A stretch of DNA of 64,000 nucleotides, taken from CADCTB01 sp964479465. Lineage in GTDB: Bacteria > Actinomycetota > Acidimicrobiia > Acidimicrobiales > AC-14. Position numbers and translations under genes: made by a program. This document shows positions 51,914 to 61,391 of this stretch, in pieces. Location: the NCBI GenBank assembly GCA_964479465.1, contig CAYZMG010000002.1, positions 62,001 to 126,000 on the forward strand, in the 5' to 3' direction. The notes beneath the pieces are model-generated. The model searched no databases, was not told where the DNA came from, and worked only from the letters and a program-made list of their open reading frames with translations. Each line of letters begins with the position of its first letter. Position 1 is the stretch's first letter.

Positions 51914-53572
51914 CTAGAGGCCGGTCTTCTGGCCGGTCACGTACATGTGCTTGTTACGCGTCCCCCGGCACGGGCTGCACCCGGGCGTGTAGTACCAGTT
52001 GTCGAACACCGCCTTGCTGAAGAAGGCGACTCGCTGCGGCACGTACAGCGGGAGGATCGGCAGGTCCTCGGCGACGATGCGCTGCATCTGATACACCAGA
52101 TCCTTGCGCGCGGTCTCGTTGAGGGCCGTGAGCTGCTTGTTGGCCGCGTCGGTGAAGGCCGGGTTGGTGTAGCCGATGGCCCGGCTGAACGACGTGCTGT
52201 TGCGGGGCGCCGCGTACCGGCCGCGCAGCCCGTCGGCGTCGCCGGCGATGCCGCCGTAGCCGACCAGGGTCATGGTGTAGTTGCCCTTGCCGGCGTTGTC
52301 GTCGGCGGCTGCGCGGTCGAGGACCTGCACGTTGACGTCGATCCCGACGGCGCGGAGGTACTCCTTGATGAGCTCCGGCGACTTGGGCGTGAAGCGGCTG
52401 CTGCTCTGAAGCTCCTGCACGAACTTCCCACCGTCGGGGAGCTCGCGCAACCCGTCCCCGTTGGTGTCCTTCATCCCGAGCTCATCGAGCAGTGCACGGG
52501 CCTTGGCCACGTCGTGGTCGTAGGTGGGAAGGCCGGGCGCCAGCATCTCGTGGTCGCCCGCCAGGCCGGCAGTGGACGCCGGGGCCCCACGGCCGAGGAG
52601 AAGCCGGTCAACCATGTCCGGCCGGTTGATGGCGTAGGCCACGGCGTGGCGGAAGCGCTTGTCGTCGTAGGGGAAGCCCTTTGAGAGGTTGAAGTTCAGG
52701 GCCAGGTTCCAGTCGCCGGACCCCTCGAGCTTGCCGAACTTGGGGTCGGACTCGAACGCCTTCAGCTGCTCCTCAGGCGCCGGCTCCTCGGACAGTTCAG
52801 CGGCGTCGATCTCGCCCCGCTGCAGGCCGAGCAGCTCGTCGGGTGCCGGCACGAACTCCAGCCGGCGAACGTAGGGGACGCCCAGGAAGAACTGCTCGTT
52901 GGCCGTGTAGAGATAGCTGCCCGCCGCCTCGTCAAACGACTGCAGCTTGTAGGGGCCGGACCCCATGGTGGCGTTGGCTTCGCGGTACTTGGTCGGGTCG
53001 GTCACCGACGACCAGACGTGCCGGGGGATGATGAACACCCGCATGCCGACGTTCTCCTCGAAGACCGCGTTGGGGTTGTTCAGCCTGATGACGACGGTGG
53101 TCGGCGACTCGGCGACGACCTCCTTGAGGTCGACCCGGCTCGCTCCCGTGGCGCCCGGCCCGGAGGTGATGTACTCGAAGCTGAACTTCACGTCCTCGGC
53201 GGTGAGCGGCTGGCCGTCGTGCCACTTCACGTTGTCGCGGATCGTGAACCGCCACTCCAGGCCGTCGGGCGACTGTGACCACTCGCGTGCCAGCCACGGC
53301 CCCGGCTTGCCGGTTGAGTCCTCCCAGAGGAGGGTGTCGAACAGGTAGCCGGTCTGGATCATTCCCGGCCCGCGCACGTAGGCGAAGGGCGTCGGGTAGC
53401 CGAAGTCACCTCCCGCCAGGCGTATCCGCTCCACGCTCTCGGGACGCGTCGTCTGCCCGCCGGTCGACTCCGAGCTGTCTCCGTCGGACGAACAGCCGGC
53501 GACCAGTAACGCCGCCGCCATCAGCAATGCCGTCCGGCGAACCCACGATGCCTTCTTCTTGCTTGTGCTCAT
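51914..53572 (-). CDS. ABC transporter peptide-binding lipoprotein (family 5)
   Basis: A 552-residue DppA/OppA-type binding protein. Signal peptide with lipobox LLVAGC at ~26-31; then a Ser/Gly-rich tether. Family blocks include WHDGQPLTAEDVKFSFEYI, GSGPYKLQSFD, DKRFRHAVAYAINRPDMV and the Cys-containing end YYTPGCSPCRGTRNKHMY. It captures peptides or a similar ligand for the adjacent permeases. ATG 53572 is chosen because GAGAGG precedes it by 4-5 nt; ATG 53590, overlapping the ABC stop, is possible. It is last in the operon and is followed by a strong hairpin. A paralogue starts at 62553. Confidence 0.92.
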   Translation of the reverse strand: MSTSKKKASWVRRTALLMAAALLVAGCSSDGDSSESTGGQTTRPESVERIRLAGGDFGYPTPFAYVRGPGMIQTGYLFDTLLWEDSTGKPGPWLAREWSQSPDGLEWRFTIRDNVKWHDGQPLTAEDVKFSFEYITSGPGATGASRVDLKEVVAESPTTVVIRLNNPNAVFEENVGMRVFIIPRHVWSSVTDPTKYREANATMGSGPYKLQSFDEAAGSYLYTANEQFFLGVPYVRRLEFVPAPDELLGLQRGEIDAAELSEEPAPEEQLKAFESDPKFGKLEGSGDWNLALNFNLSKGFPYDDKRFRHAVAYAINRPDMVDRLLLGRGAPASTAGLAGDHEMLAPGLPTYDHDVAKARALLDELGMKDTNGDGLRELPDGGKFVQELQSSSRFTPKSPELIKEYLRAVGIDVNVQVLDRAAADDNAGKGNYTMTLVGYGGIAGDADGLRGRYAAPRNSTSFSRAIGYTNPAFTDAANKQLTALNETARKDLVYQMQRIVAEDLPILPLYVPQRVAFFSKAVFDNWYYTPGCSPCRGTRNKHMYVTGQKTGL

Positions 53573-53586
53573 CGCACCTCTCTTTC

Positions 53587-55356
53587 TCATGCCGTCTCCG
53601 GCGTCGTCAACTCGAACAGCAGGTCCCGCCCCGCCGCGCTGAGCAGGGCCTTGGTCACCTCGTGGCGCGGCCCCATCAGCAGCTCGCTCCCGGTCCCCTG
53701 CTCCACCACCCGCCCGCGGTCCATGACCATGACCCGATCCGCCACCCGGAGCACGGCGCCGAGGTCGTGGGACACGAGCACCATCGCCATGCCCCGGTCG
53801 ACCTGGAGTTGCTTGAGCAGCTGGAGCACCTTCGCCTGCTCGGACGGGTCGAGCATGGACACCGGTTCATCCGCGATCAGGAGTTTGGGCTCGAGGATGA
53901 GGGCCCGGGCCAGCGCCACCCGCTGCAACTGCCCGCCGGACAGCTCGTGGGTGTAACGCTGGAGGAAGGCGTCGTCGGCGGGGAGCCGGGCCGCCCTCAG
54001 TGTGGCGCGGACCTTGCCATCCTGCTCCTCGCGGTCGCCAATGTGCTGCAGCTCCAGGGGCTCACGCACGGCCTGGGCGACCGTGAAGCGGCCCGACAGC
54101 GCTTCGAACGGGTCCTGGAACAGCAGCTGGACCCGCCGGCGGGCCGCCTTCAGGTCCGCTCCGCCGGCAGCCAGCAAGTCGTGTCCGTCGATCTCGACGG
54201 AGCCCTCGTCGGGGTCGAGGAGGCGAACGAGCATGGACGCCACCGTCGACTTGCCGGCGCCGGTGGCGCCGACCAGCCCGACCACCTCGCCTTCGAGCAC
54301 ATCGAGGCTGACGCCGTCGACGGCGCGGAAACGCTCCTTGCGGAAGAGCTTTCCGGGCACCTCGTAGGACTTGACCAGCCCCGTCGCCCGGAGCACCGGG
54401 ACGACGCCCCCGCGCACACAGGACACCAGACGCTCGCCGCCGTCCTCCCCCACGGGGGTGACGAGCGGGGGCCGGCCTTCGCTGCAAATCTCGATCTCCT
54501 GGGTGCATCGGCCGGCGAACGGGCAGCCAGGCGCGATGTGGGTGGGGTTGGGCGGGTCGCCCCGGATCCCGCGCATGTCCTTGATCGCGGCCAGGCTCGT
54601 GCGAGCATTGAGAAGGGCCCAGGAGTACGGGGCGCGGGGGCGGTCGAGCACGGCCTTGGCCGGACCAGTCTCTGCCAGCCAGCCGCGGTAGAGGACCGCC
54701 ATCCGGTCGGCGAGTTGGTCGAGGGCGTCGGCGTCGTGGCTCATCACCACCAGGGCGCGGCCGTCCTCGTCGCGCACCCGCTGGAGGACCTTGAGCGCCT
54801 GGTTGCGGGTGGCGGGGTCGAGGCCGGCGGTGGGCTCGTCGAGCACCACCACCTCGGGGTCGCAGACCAGGGCCATGGCGAGGAGGACGGGCCGCCGTTG
54901 CCCGCCCGACAGCTCACGGGGATGGCGGTCGAGGGCCCATCCGCCCAGACCAACCTCGGTGAGTACCTGCGTGCTGCGGGCGTCGGCCTCGGCGCGGCTC
55001 CGCTTGAGATGGACCTGCTGCGGCTCGGCCAGCTGGATGCCGATGGTGAGGACGGGGTTCAGCGACGCCGCCGACTGCACGGCCAGGGCTATCCGTCGCC
55101 ACCGCACTTCGCGCCAGCCGTCCTCGTCGAGCGCCACCAGGTCGAGGTCTCCGAGATGCAGCGTGCCCTGGACCTGTGCGTCGGTGGCGAGGCCGAGAAT
55201 GGCCCGGCCCAGCGTCGACTTTCCCGAGCCCGACTCGCCGAGAATCCCGAGGCACTGGCCGGGTGCGACTTCGAGGGAGAGGTTGTCGACGGCCCGCACC
55301 GGGGGCGGGCCGGGATAGGTGATCGTGAGGCCCGAGACCTTCAACCCGTCGCTCAT
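53587..55356 (-). CDS. double ABC ATPase of a Dpp/Opp-type importer (DppD-DppF fusion)
   Basis: A 589-residue protein with two ABC domains in tandem. Domain 1: Walker A GESGSGKST, signature LSGGQRRP, Walker B VVVLDEPTAGLD, and then the oligopeptide-type Cys segment GCPFAGRCTQEIEIC. Domain 2: Walker A GATGAGKST, signature LSGGQLQRVALARAL, Walker B LLIADEPVSMLD. The first signature has Arg-Pro where Gln-Arg is usual. It powers the two permeases encoded just upstream. ATG 55356 overlaps the DppC-like stop by 4 nt. Confidence 0.94.
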   Translation of the reverse strand: MSDGLKVSGLTITYPGPPPVRAVDNLSLEVAPGQCLGILGESGSGKSTLGRAILGLATDAQVQGTLHLGDLDLVALDEDGWREVRWRRIALAVQSAASLNPVLTIGIQLAEPQQVHLKRSRAEADARSTQVLTEVGLGGWALDRHPRELSGGQRRPVLLAMALVCDPEVVVLDEPTAGLDPATRNQALKVLQRVRDEDGRALVVMSHDADALDQLADRMAVLYRGWLAETGPAKAVLDRPRAPYSWALLNARTSLAAIKDMRGIRGDPPNPTHIAPGCPFAGRCTQEIEICSEGRPPLVTPVGEDGGERLVSCVRGGVVPVLRATGLVKSYEVPGKLFRKERFRAVDGVSLDVLEGEVVGLVGATGAGKSTVASMLVRLLDPDEGSVEIDGHDLLAAGGADLKAARRRVQLLFQDPFEALSGRFTVAQAVREPLELQHIGDREEQDGKVRATLRAARLPADDAFLQRYTHELSGGQLQRVALARALILEPKLLIADEPVSMLDPSEQAKVLQLLKQLQVDRGMAMVLVSHDLGAVLRVADRVMVMDRGRVVEQGTGSELLMGPRHEVTKALLSAAGRDLLFELTTPETA

Positions 55357-56294
55357 GGACCGGTCGTTCCCTTGCTCAGGCGGGTGTGGTGGCGGGTGAG
55401 CCGGGGGTTGATCCGCTGCTCGACGCCGACGCCGAGGAACGTGACGCCAAGGAGCAACAGGCTCACGGCGAGGACCGGAGGGATGAGCCACCATTTCCAG
55501 GCGTCGGTGAAGAACAGGCCACCGAAGTCGATGGAATCGCGCAGGATCGCCCCCCAGCTGGCGCGGGTGGGATCTCCGAGGCCGAGGAAGGCCAGCCCGG
55601 CTTCGAAGCTGATCGCCCGCCCGGCGGCACCGACGAGGCCGGCGATCAGGATCAAGCCCACCTCGGGAAGGATGTGCCGGCGCAGGATCTGCCGTGACGT
55701 GCCGCCGAACCCCACGGCAGCCTTGACGTGGGCCCGCCAGCGGAGAGAGAGCACCTGCGACCGCACCACACGCGCCGTCGGCGGCCAGGATGTCAGGGCG
55801 ATGATGATCGAGAGCATCGTCAGGCTCGGCCCGGCGTAGGTGGCGATGACGATGAGCAGCGGGATCTTGGGGATCACTAGCACGAGGTCGACGATGCGCA
55901 TGAGGATGGCGTCGACCGTGCCGCCCGCCCAACCGGCCACCATCCCGAACAGGGCGCCGATGAGCAGCGTGCCGCCGCCGGCCACCAGGGCGACGAACAG
56001 CGACACCCGGGCGCCGCTCAGGAGTTGAGTGGCGACGTCCTGCCCGACTCCGTTGGTGCCCAGGATGTGGCTGCCGCTGGGAGCGTCGAGAGGGTCGCCG
56101 GACAGCTCGATCACCCGGTACGGGGAGATGTACGGCGCGGCGAGGGCGAGGGCGACGAACACACCGACGATGGCCAGCCCGATCCAGCCGATGGTGGGGA
56201 ACCGGATGCGCCGGCGCCCGCCCCCGGATATCTCCTCCGCGTCGGCGGGCGGCTCGGGCGCGACGACGTCGGCCGGATGCAGCGTGGCGGTCAT
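55353..56294 (-). CDS. Dpp/Opp-type ABC permease (DppC-like)
   Basis: A 313-residue inner-membrane permease. A cytoplasmic N-terminus, TM1 (~33-52), the conserved SGSHILGTNGVGQDVATQLL (normally LGTDxxGRDxxSRLL), five further helices, and the EAA loop GGTSRQILRRHILPEVGLIL that contacts the ATPase. Order and length match DppC/OppC. It starts 7 nt after the DppB-like stop and overlaps the ATPase start. Confidence 0.93.
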   Translation of the reverse strand: MTATLHPADVVAPEPPADAEEISGGGRRRIRFPTIGWIGLAIVGVFVALALAAPYISPYRVIELSGDPLDAPSGSHILGTNGVGQDVATQLLSGARVSLFVALVAGGGTLLIGALFGMVAGWAGGTVDAILMRIVDLVLVIPKIPLLIVIATYAGPSLTMLSIIIALTSWPPTARVVRSQVLSLRWRAHVKAAVGFGGTSRQILRRHILPEVGLILIAGLVGAAGRAISFEAGLAFLGLGDPTRASWGAILRDSIDFGGLFFTDAWKWWLIPPVLAVSLLLLGVTFLGVGVEQRINPRLTRHHTRLSKGTTGP

Positions 56295-56301
56295 CCGGCG
56301 G

Positions 56302-57369
56302 TCACTCAGCCCCCACCCGGGGGTCGATGCGGGCGTAAACCAACTCCAGGAGCAGGTTCACCGCCAGCACCACGAACGCCAGCACGAGGAACGTGGCCTC
56401 GAGCACCGGGTAGTCGCGCGCCTCGATGGCTCGGAGGATCAGCGTCCCCATGCCGGGGTAGGCGAAGACGGTCTCGACGAACACCGATCCGCCGACGGCG
56501 AAGCCGGCCTGGATCCCCACCACGGTGAGGAACGGGAGCAATGCGTTGCGGCCGGCGTGGCGGTACTTGAGCATCCGGTCGGGGAGGCCCTTGGCCCGGG
56601 CCAGCATCATGTAGTCCTGGCCGAGGGTGGAGATCATCGTGTTGCGCACGAGCAGGAACTTGGTGCCCAGCAGCGACAGGGTCAGGGCCGTCGCCGGCAG
56701 CACGAGGTGGCGCCCGATGTCGATGAGCCCTTCGACCCGGCCGTACTCGTTAAACGGGGTGCGGGCGCCGGCCAACGGGAACAGCGGGATGACGACGGCG
56801 AAGGTGATGAGCAGCACCGCGGCCAGGGCGTACTCCGGCACGGCGCGGGCCACGGTCATGGTCACCATCAGTGCCCGGTCGCCCGACTGTCCCCGCCGCC
56901 AGGTAGCGGCGACGCCGGCCATGAAGCTGAGGACAGAGGCGATAGCCAATGACACACCCATGAGCAGCAGCGTCCAGGGCAGGTGGGCGCGGATGAGGCC
57001 GGACACCGGGGCCTTGCGGGCGATCGAGAAGCCCAGGTCGCCCGTCGCCAGCCCCGATATGTAGCTGCGGAACTGGTCGGCGAGCGGTTCGTCGAGGCCG
57101 TAGTACTCCCGCAACCGTTCCTGAACCAAGGGGTCGCTCAAGTAGAAGCTGTTGTCGGGGTCCTCCAAGGCGCGGAGCGGGTCGCCCGGCATGGCCCGGG
57201 GGAGGGCGAAGACGACGAGGATCACCGCCACCATGGTGAGGGCGTAGAGGGCGATCGAGCGCAGCGCGGCGCCGAGGAAGCGGTGCCGCCCACGCCGGCC
57301 GCGTGGGGGATGCGACAGGCGTGGGCGGGGGGATGTCGCTTGGTTGCGATCGATGACGTCGGTGGGCAC
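56302..57369 (-). CDS. Dpp/Opp-type ABC permease (DppB-like)
   Basis: A 355-residue permease. TM1 (~34-54) is followed by the DppB-type segment MPGDPLRALEDPDN, YYGLDEPLADQFRSYISGL and LGFSIARKAPVSGLI, then five helices and the EAA-type loop AKGLPDRMLKYRHAGRNALL. The substrate cannot be deduced from it. GTG 57369 is 12 nt after the methyltransferase stop, so the methyltransferase and the transporter genes are probably one transcription unit. Confidence 0.93.
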   Translation of the reverse strand: MPTDVIDRNQATSPRPRLSHPPRGRRGRHRFLGAALRSIALYALTMVAVILVVFALPRAMPGDPLRALEDPDNSFYLSDPLVQERLREYYGLDEPLADQFRSYISGLATGDLGFSIARKAPVSGLIRAHLPWTLLLMGVSLAIASVLSFMAGVAATWRRGQSGDRALMVTMTVARAVPEYALAAVLLITFAVVIPLFPLAGARTPFNEYGRVEGLIDIGRHLVLPATALTLSLLGTKFLLVRNTMISTLGQDYMMLARAKGLPDRMLKYRHAGRNALLPFLTVVGIQAGFAVGGSVFVETVFAYPGMGTLILRAIEARDYPVLEATFLVLAFVVLAVNLLLELVYARIDPRVGAE

Positions 57370-57381
57370 GGGCGCCGGTGG

Positions 57382-58230
57382 TCAGCCGTTGACGGGGGAG
57401 CCGTCCGCCGCTCCGTCCCACCAGACGGTGAGGATCCGCCTGAGTGGCTGTTGGGTTGCGTCCCCGAGCAGGGTGTCGATCTCGGTGTCACGCTCGGGGC
57501 CCACGCACAGACGTTGCCTGGCGCCGGCGATCACCTCGGCCCTGTCGCGGGTTTCGGGTGCCAACCGGCGCTCGGACTCCTCCCACGCCACTTCGAGGCC
57601 CATCTCCTGCAGGACTTCGACGGCGTCGCCGGCGGTGGGCTTCGTCGGCCGCTCGAGCCCGTGCAACGCCCGCCACGCGTCGTTGAGGTTCGACGCCGGA
57701 TGGTTGACGGTCAGCTCCACGACGACCCGGAGGCGGGCGTGGTCGGTGAGGGCGCGGGCGAAGGGCACAAGGTCGGCCACGTTGTAGAAGACGTTGTGGC
57801 ACACCACGACATCGGCGACATCGACCTGGCCGGCCACATCGGGCCATGCTCCTTCGACCGTCCGGTGAGGTACGCCCTCCCGCTCGGCCGCTTCGCGGAA
57901 GGCGGCGAGGAGCTCGGCGCTGGAGTCGACGGCGGTGACCAGCCCGGCCGGCGGGGAGAGGGGGATGCTGGCCCGGCCGCCGCCGGCGCCGACGTCGAGC
58001 ACCGTGCCGCCTTCCGGTATGGCTTCGAGGGCGCGGGAGCGCGACGCGGTCACGACCGAACCCTCGACGGCGGCCCGCTCCGCGGTCCATGCAAAGACGG
58101 CGGGGGCGAAGCGCCAGGGAGTGGGGTCGGGTGCGGCGTCCAGTATTTCCTGAGGGATAGCCCAGGAGGCGAGGGCCTCGGCCCACTGGCCGGCGGCGGT
58201 TCCCGTCATCGAGTCAGTCACGGCGGTCAC
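57382..58230 (-). CDS. class I SAM-dependent methyltransferase heading the transporter operon
   Basis: A 282-residue methyltransferase with motif I GTVLDVGAGGGRASIPL, motif II VTAVDSSAELL, and motif IV VVVCHNVFYNVADLV. The N-terminal 55 residues are helical and could form a substrate lid. It is the first gene before dppB-dppC-dppDF-dppA with only 12 nt to the next gene; the role of a methyltransferase there is not known and may concern the transported compound. GTG 58230 or ATG 58209 may be the start. Confidence 0.85.
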   Translation of the reverse strand: MTAVTDSMTGTAAGQWAEALASWAIPQEILDAAPDPTPWRFAPAVFAWTAERAAVEGSVVTASRSRALEAIPEGGTVLDVGAGGGRASIPLSPPAGLVTAVDSSAELLAAFREAAEREGVPHRTVEGAWPDVAGQVDVADVVVCHNVFYNVADLVPFARALTDHARLRVVVELTVNHPASNLNDAWRALHGLERPTKPTAGDAVEVLQEMGLEVAWEESERRLAPETRDRAEVIAGARQRLCVGPERDTEIDTLLGDATQQPLRRILTVWWDGAADGSPVNG

Positions 58231-58299
58231 GCTACCCCGATCATAAGTTCACTTGCGCTATAGCTCATCTACTATGCGTCACACTTATAGTGTCAGCCG
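58231..58299. promoter_or_regulatory. divergent promoter region with LysR-type inverted repeat
   Basis: The 69-bp spacer between the methyltransferase and LysR genes is A/T-rich relative to the window. ACACT-TAT-AGTGT at 58281-58293 is a perfect inverted repeat of the T-N11-A class that LysR proteins bind; it ends 6 bp before the LysR GTG. It could control both directions. Confidence 0.55.
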
Positions 58300-59232
58300 G
58301 TGGAACTTCGCCAGATCCAGTACTTCGTCGTGGTGGCCGGGCAGCGGAACTTCAGCCGCGCCGCGGAGGCGGTCGGCGTCGCCCAGCCCGCGCTCTCCCA
58401 GCAGATCCGCCGGCTCGAGGCCGAGCTGGGTGTCGCCCTGCTCGACCGCTCGAACCGACCGGTGACATTGACCGACGCCGGCGTCGCCTTCCTCGCCCGG
58501 GCGGAACGGATCCTCGCCGAGGCCAAGCTCGCCAAGGACGACATGCGGGAGTTTGCCGGCGTCGTTCGGGGCCGGTTGGTCGTCGGGGCGCTGCCCGCCC
58601 TGGCGCGCCTCTCCCTCGGCCCCGTGCTGGCCCGGTTCCATGCCGCGCACCCGGGCATCGAGCTCATGCTGCGGGAGGAGACAACCGAACAGCTGGAGCG
58701 GCTCCTGGGCCTGGGCCAACTCGACCTCGCGGTCCTGCACGCGGTGCCGGGGCTGTACACCGGAGAGGCCACGCATCAGGGGATGGTGATGGAGCGGCTC
58801 TTCGATGAGGAGCTGGTCGCGATCGTGGCCGCCGGCCACCGGTTCGCCGAGCGGAGGTCCTTGGCTGTGCAGGACCTGCGAGACGAGGGCTTCGTACTCC
58901 GCATCCGCGGTTCCGGCCTCTCGCACACGATCATGTCGGCGACGACCGCGGCGGGGTTCACCCCCGTCGTGGCCGCCGAGTGCTCCAGCGTGGGGACGAT
59001 GCGAAGCCTCGTTTCCGCCGGCGTCGGCGTGTCCATCGTCGCCCGATCCGCGGCCGACGCCCCCGGCCCTCCGGTGGTCGTCCTCCCACTCCGCCCATCG
59101 GTGCCGAGCCACACGGTCGCCGTGGCGTGGCGGAGCGACTCCCGCCCTTCGGCCGCCGTCGAGGCGATGCTCGCACTGATTCGGGAACACCTCACTGTCG
59201 GCCCGTCGCGACGGGGCGGCCGCCGCCCGTGA
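58300..59232 (+). CDS. LysR-family transcriptional regulator
   Basis: A 310-residue LysR protein: MELRQIQYFVVVAGQRNFSR leads into the helix-turn-helix (AAEAVGVAQPALSQQIRRLE) and linker helix, with the effector-binding domain from ~90 (VVGALPALARLSLGPVLARF). The GTG at 58300 gives the canonical family start. It is divergent from the methyltransferase/peptide-transport operon and is its likely regulator, by the usual LysR arrangement. The effector is unknown. Confidence 0.94.
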   Translation: MELRQIQYFVVVAGQRNFSRAAEAVGVAQPALSQQIRRLEAELGVALLDRSNRPVTLTDAGVAFLARAERILAEAKLAKDDMREFAGVVRGRLVVGALPALARLSLGPVLARFHAAHPGIELMLREETTEQLERLLGLGQLDLAVLHAVPGLYTGEATHQGMVMERLFDEELVAIVAAGHRFAERRSLAVQDLRDEGFVLRIRGSGLSHTIMSATTAAGFTPVVAAECSSVGTMRSLVSAGVGVSIVARSAADAPGPPVVVLPLRPSVPSHTVAVAWRSDSRPSAAVEAMLALIREHLTVGPSRRGGRRP

Positions 59233-59260
59233 CAATTGCGGCGGTGGCCCGGAACGGCCT

Positions 59261-60643
59261 CTAGCTGGCGACGTCCTGAGCGGGGACCGTCAGCGTGAAG
59301 CTGGCCCCGCCGGAGGGGGCGCTGCCGGCCCGCAGCGTCCCGCCGTGGGCGCCGGCGAGTTCCCTGGCGACGGAGAGCCCGATCCCGGAACCGCCTCGAC
59401 CCCTGGCCGCCTGGCCCTGCCAGAACCGGTCGAAGACGCGCTCGACCTCGCCGTCGCCCAGGCCGGGCCCGGTGTCGGCGACCTCGAGGTGCGCCCCGAT
59501 TGAGTCGGTCCAGGTGCGGACGGTGATGGACCCCGACTCGGGGGTGAACTTGGTGGCGTTCGAAAGGAGGTTGAGGGCGATCTGGTGGAGGCGGCCGGCG
59601 TCGCCCTGGGTCGGCGCCGCCTCGAGCTGGAGGTCGAACGACGGGCCCCGCCCGTCCACCCCGGACCGTACGGTGGCGACCGCGCCGGCGGCGATGTCGG
59701 ACAGGTCGGCGCGCTCCCGGTCCAGATGGAGGCCGGCGGCGTCGGCCGCGGCCAGGGTCTCGAGGTCGCCGACCAGGCGTCCCAGGCGGAGCACCTCCTC
59801 GTGAAGCGAGCCCAGTGCCGCCGTGGTCGGCTCGGTGATCCCGTCGACGAGAGCCTCGGTCTGACCCCTCAGGATCGTCAACGGCGTGCGCAGTTCGTGG
59901 GCCACATCGGTGATCAGCCTGGTGCGGAGCTCCTCTTCCCGCTGGATGCTCGACGCCATCGTGTCGAACGCAGCACCGAGGGCACCCAGCTCGCCCGGCG
60001 CCCGGTCGACGCGCGCCCGGGCCGTCAGGTCGCCGCTCGCCAGGCGTTGCGCTGCCGCCGTGAGCGCGTGGAGGGGACGGGTCAACCGCGTGGCGACGAA
60101 CAGCGCGAACACGATGGCGACCGCGGCGGCAAGGACGGTGCCGACAACGGCCGTCCGGCCCAGCGCGTCCTGCACCTGGCGCTCGGCGACGGGCAGGCCC
60201 CCGGCCGGGAACGTCAGGATCACGTCACCCACCCGCCGCCCGTCGACGACGACCGGGGCAGTGACGTCGTCGCCGCCCGCCTCCGGCGCCGCGGCCCGGC
60301 CGTGCATGCGGGCGTGCATGGGGCCCAGGGCGTCGGTCGGGACCCCGACGACCCGACCGTCCGGTGTCGACACCTGCAGGCTCGCCCCGGCGCGGACGGC
60401 GATGGCGCCGGCCGGCGCCAGCTGGGCGCCGGCCCAGCCCCCTGCCGATTCGTAGGCCTGGGCCGCGGCCGCGGCCGCGGCCTCGGCATCGGCCCGGTGC
60501 TGGCGATCGACGAGCGCGTTGACCTCCCTCCGAGCGGACAGGACCGTCAGACCGGCAAGGACGAGCACGGCGCTGACCGCCACCAGCACGAAGGCAGCCG
60601 CCAGGCGGATCGCCAGCCGCTTCGAGGGCTGGGTCGCGCTCAC
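59261..60643 (-). CDS. sensor histidine kinase with Met/His-containing sensor
   Basis: A 460-residue kinase: TM1 (~13-35), extracytoplasmic sensor (~36-165), TM2 (~168-190), HAMP (ATRLTRPLHALTAAAQRLAS), HisKA with His in LITDVAHELRTPLTILRGQ, and HATPase with NLLSNATKFTPESG, DTGPGLG and GGSGIGLSVA. The sensor contains GPMHARMHGRA, a cluster of Met and His suited to copper or another soft metal. It follows the response regulator with a 4-nt overlap. A Met/His-rich DUF305 gene precedes the pair. Confidence 0.92.
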   Translation of the reverse strand: MSATQPSKRLAIRLAAAFVLVAVSAVLVLAGLTVLSARREVNALVDRQHRADAEAAAAAAAQAYESAGGWAGAQLAPAGAIAVRAGASLQVSTPDGRVVGVPTDALGPMHARMHGRAAAPEAGGDDVTAPVVVDGRRVGDVILTFPAGGLPVAERQVQDALGRTAVVGTVLAAAVAIVFALFVATRLTRPLHALTAAAQRLASGDLTARARVDRAPGELGALGAAFDTMASSIQREEELRTRLITDVAHELRTPLTILRGQTEALVDGITEPTTAALGSLHEEVLRLGRLVGDLETLAAADAAGLHLDRERADLSDIAAGAVATVRSGVDGRGPSFDLQLEAAPTQGDAGRLHQIALNLLSNATKFTPESGSITVRTWTDSIGAHLEVADTGPGLGDGEVERVFDRFWQGQAARGRGGSGIGLSVARELAGAHGGTLRAGSAPSGGASFTLTVPAQDVAS

Positions 60644-61347
60644 GGGTCCCGTGCCAGTCCCAGCCGGTAGCCGGCTCCCAGCACGGTCTGGACGATCGTG
60701 GGCTGGTGGGCGTCGGCCTCGATCTTCCGGCGCAGGTTCTTCACGTGGCTGTCGACCGTGCGCTCGTAACCCTCGTATTCATAGCCCCGGGTGCGGTTGA
60801 TCAGTTCGTACCGCGTAAAGACCCGTCCGGGTGAACGGGCGAGGGCGACGAGCACAGCCCATTCCGTCGGCGTCAACTCGACCGAGTCTCCCCGGACGAG
60901 CACCTCGCGGCGGGACTCGTCCAGGAAGAGCTCTCCGCCGCCGAAGCTGGCGCTGCGAGGCCGGTCGCTCCCGTCGACCGAACCGGCGCTGCGGCGGAGG
61001 ATCGCCTGCACCCGCAGCACCAGCTCGCGGGGGCTGAACGGCTTGGTCAGGTAGTCGTCGGCGCCCAGCTCGAGGCCGGCGATCCGATCGGCCTCGCTCG
61101 ACTTCGCCGTCAGCATCAGGATGGGTGTCGACCGGCTGCGGCGGACCTCGGCCGCCACTGCCTCGCCGTCGACGTCGGGCAGGCGGAGGTCGAGCACGAT
61201 GAGGTCCGGCTCGACCGTCTCGACCAGGGTGATGGCGCCGGCGCCGGATGCTGTCGTGACCACCGACAGCCCCTCGCGTTCGAGGTAGAGGCGGACGAGA
61301 TCGCGGATCTTCGCCTCGTCCTCGACAACCAGGACTGTGGCTGTCAT
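60640..61347 (-). CDS. OmpR-type response regulator
   Basis: A 235-residue regulator: VVEDEAKIRDLVRLYL, phospho-accepting Asp in LIVLDLRLPDVDGEAV, MLTAKSSE and Lys in DDYLTKPFSP; winged helix from ~135, ending VQTVLGAGYRLGLA. The ATG at 61347 is the family start. It overlaps its kinase gene by 4 nt and lies 44 nt after the DUF305 gene on the same strand, so the three may be co-transcribed. Confidence 0.93.
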   Translation of the reverse strand: MTATVLVVEDEAKIRDLVRLYLEREGLSVVTTASGAGAITLVETVEPDLIVLDLRLPDVDGEAVAAEVRRSRSTPILMLTAKSSEADRIAGLELGADDYLTKPFSPRELVLRVQAILRRSAGSVDGSDRPRSASFGGGELFLDESRREVLVRGDSVELTPTEWAVLVALARSPGRVFTRYELINRTRGYEYEGYERTVDSHVKNLRRKIEADAHQPTIVQTVLGAGYRLGLARDP

Positions 61348-61391
61348 GCGCCCATCGTGCCTGAAACCGGCGCCGTCCGGGTGGGTACCCC

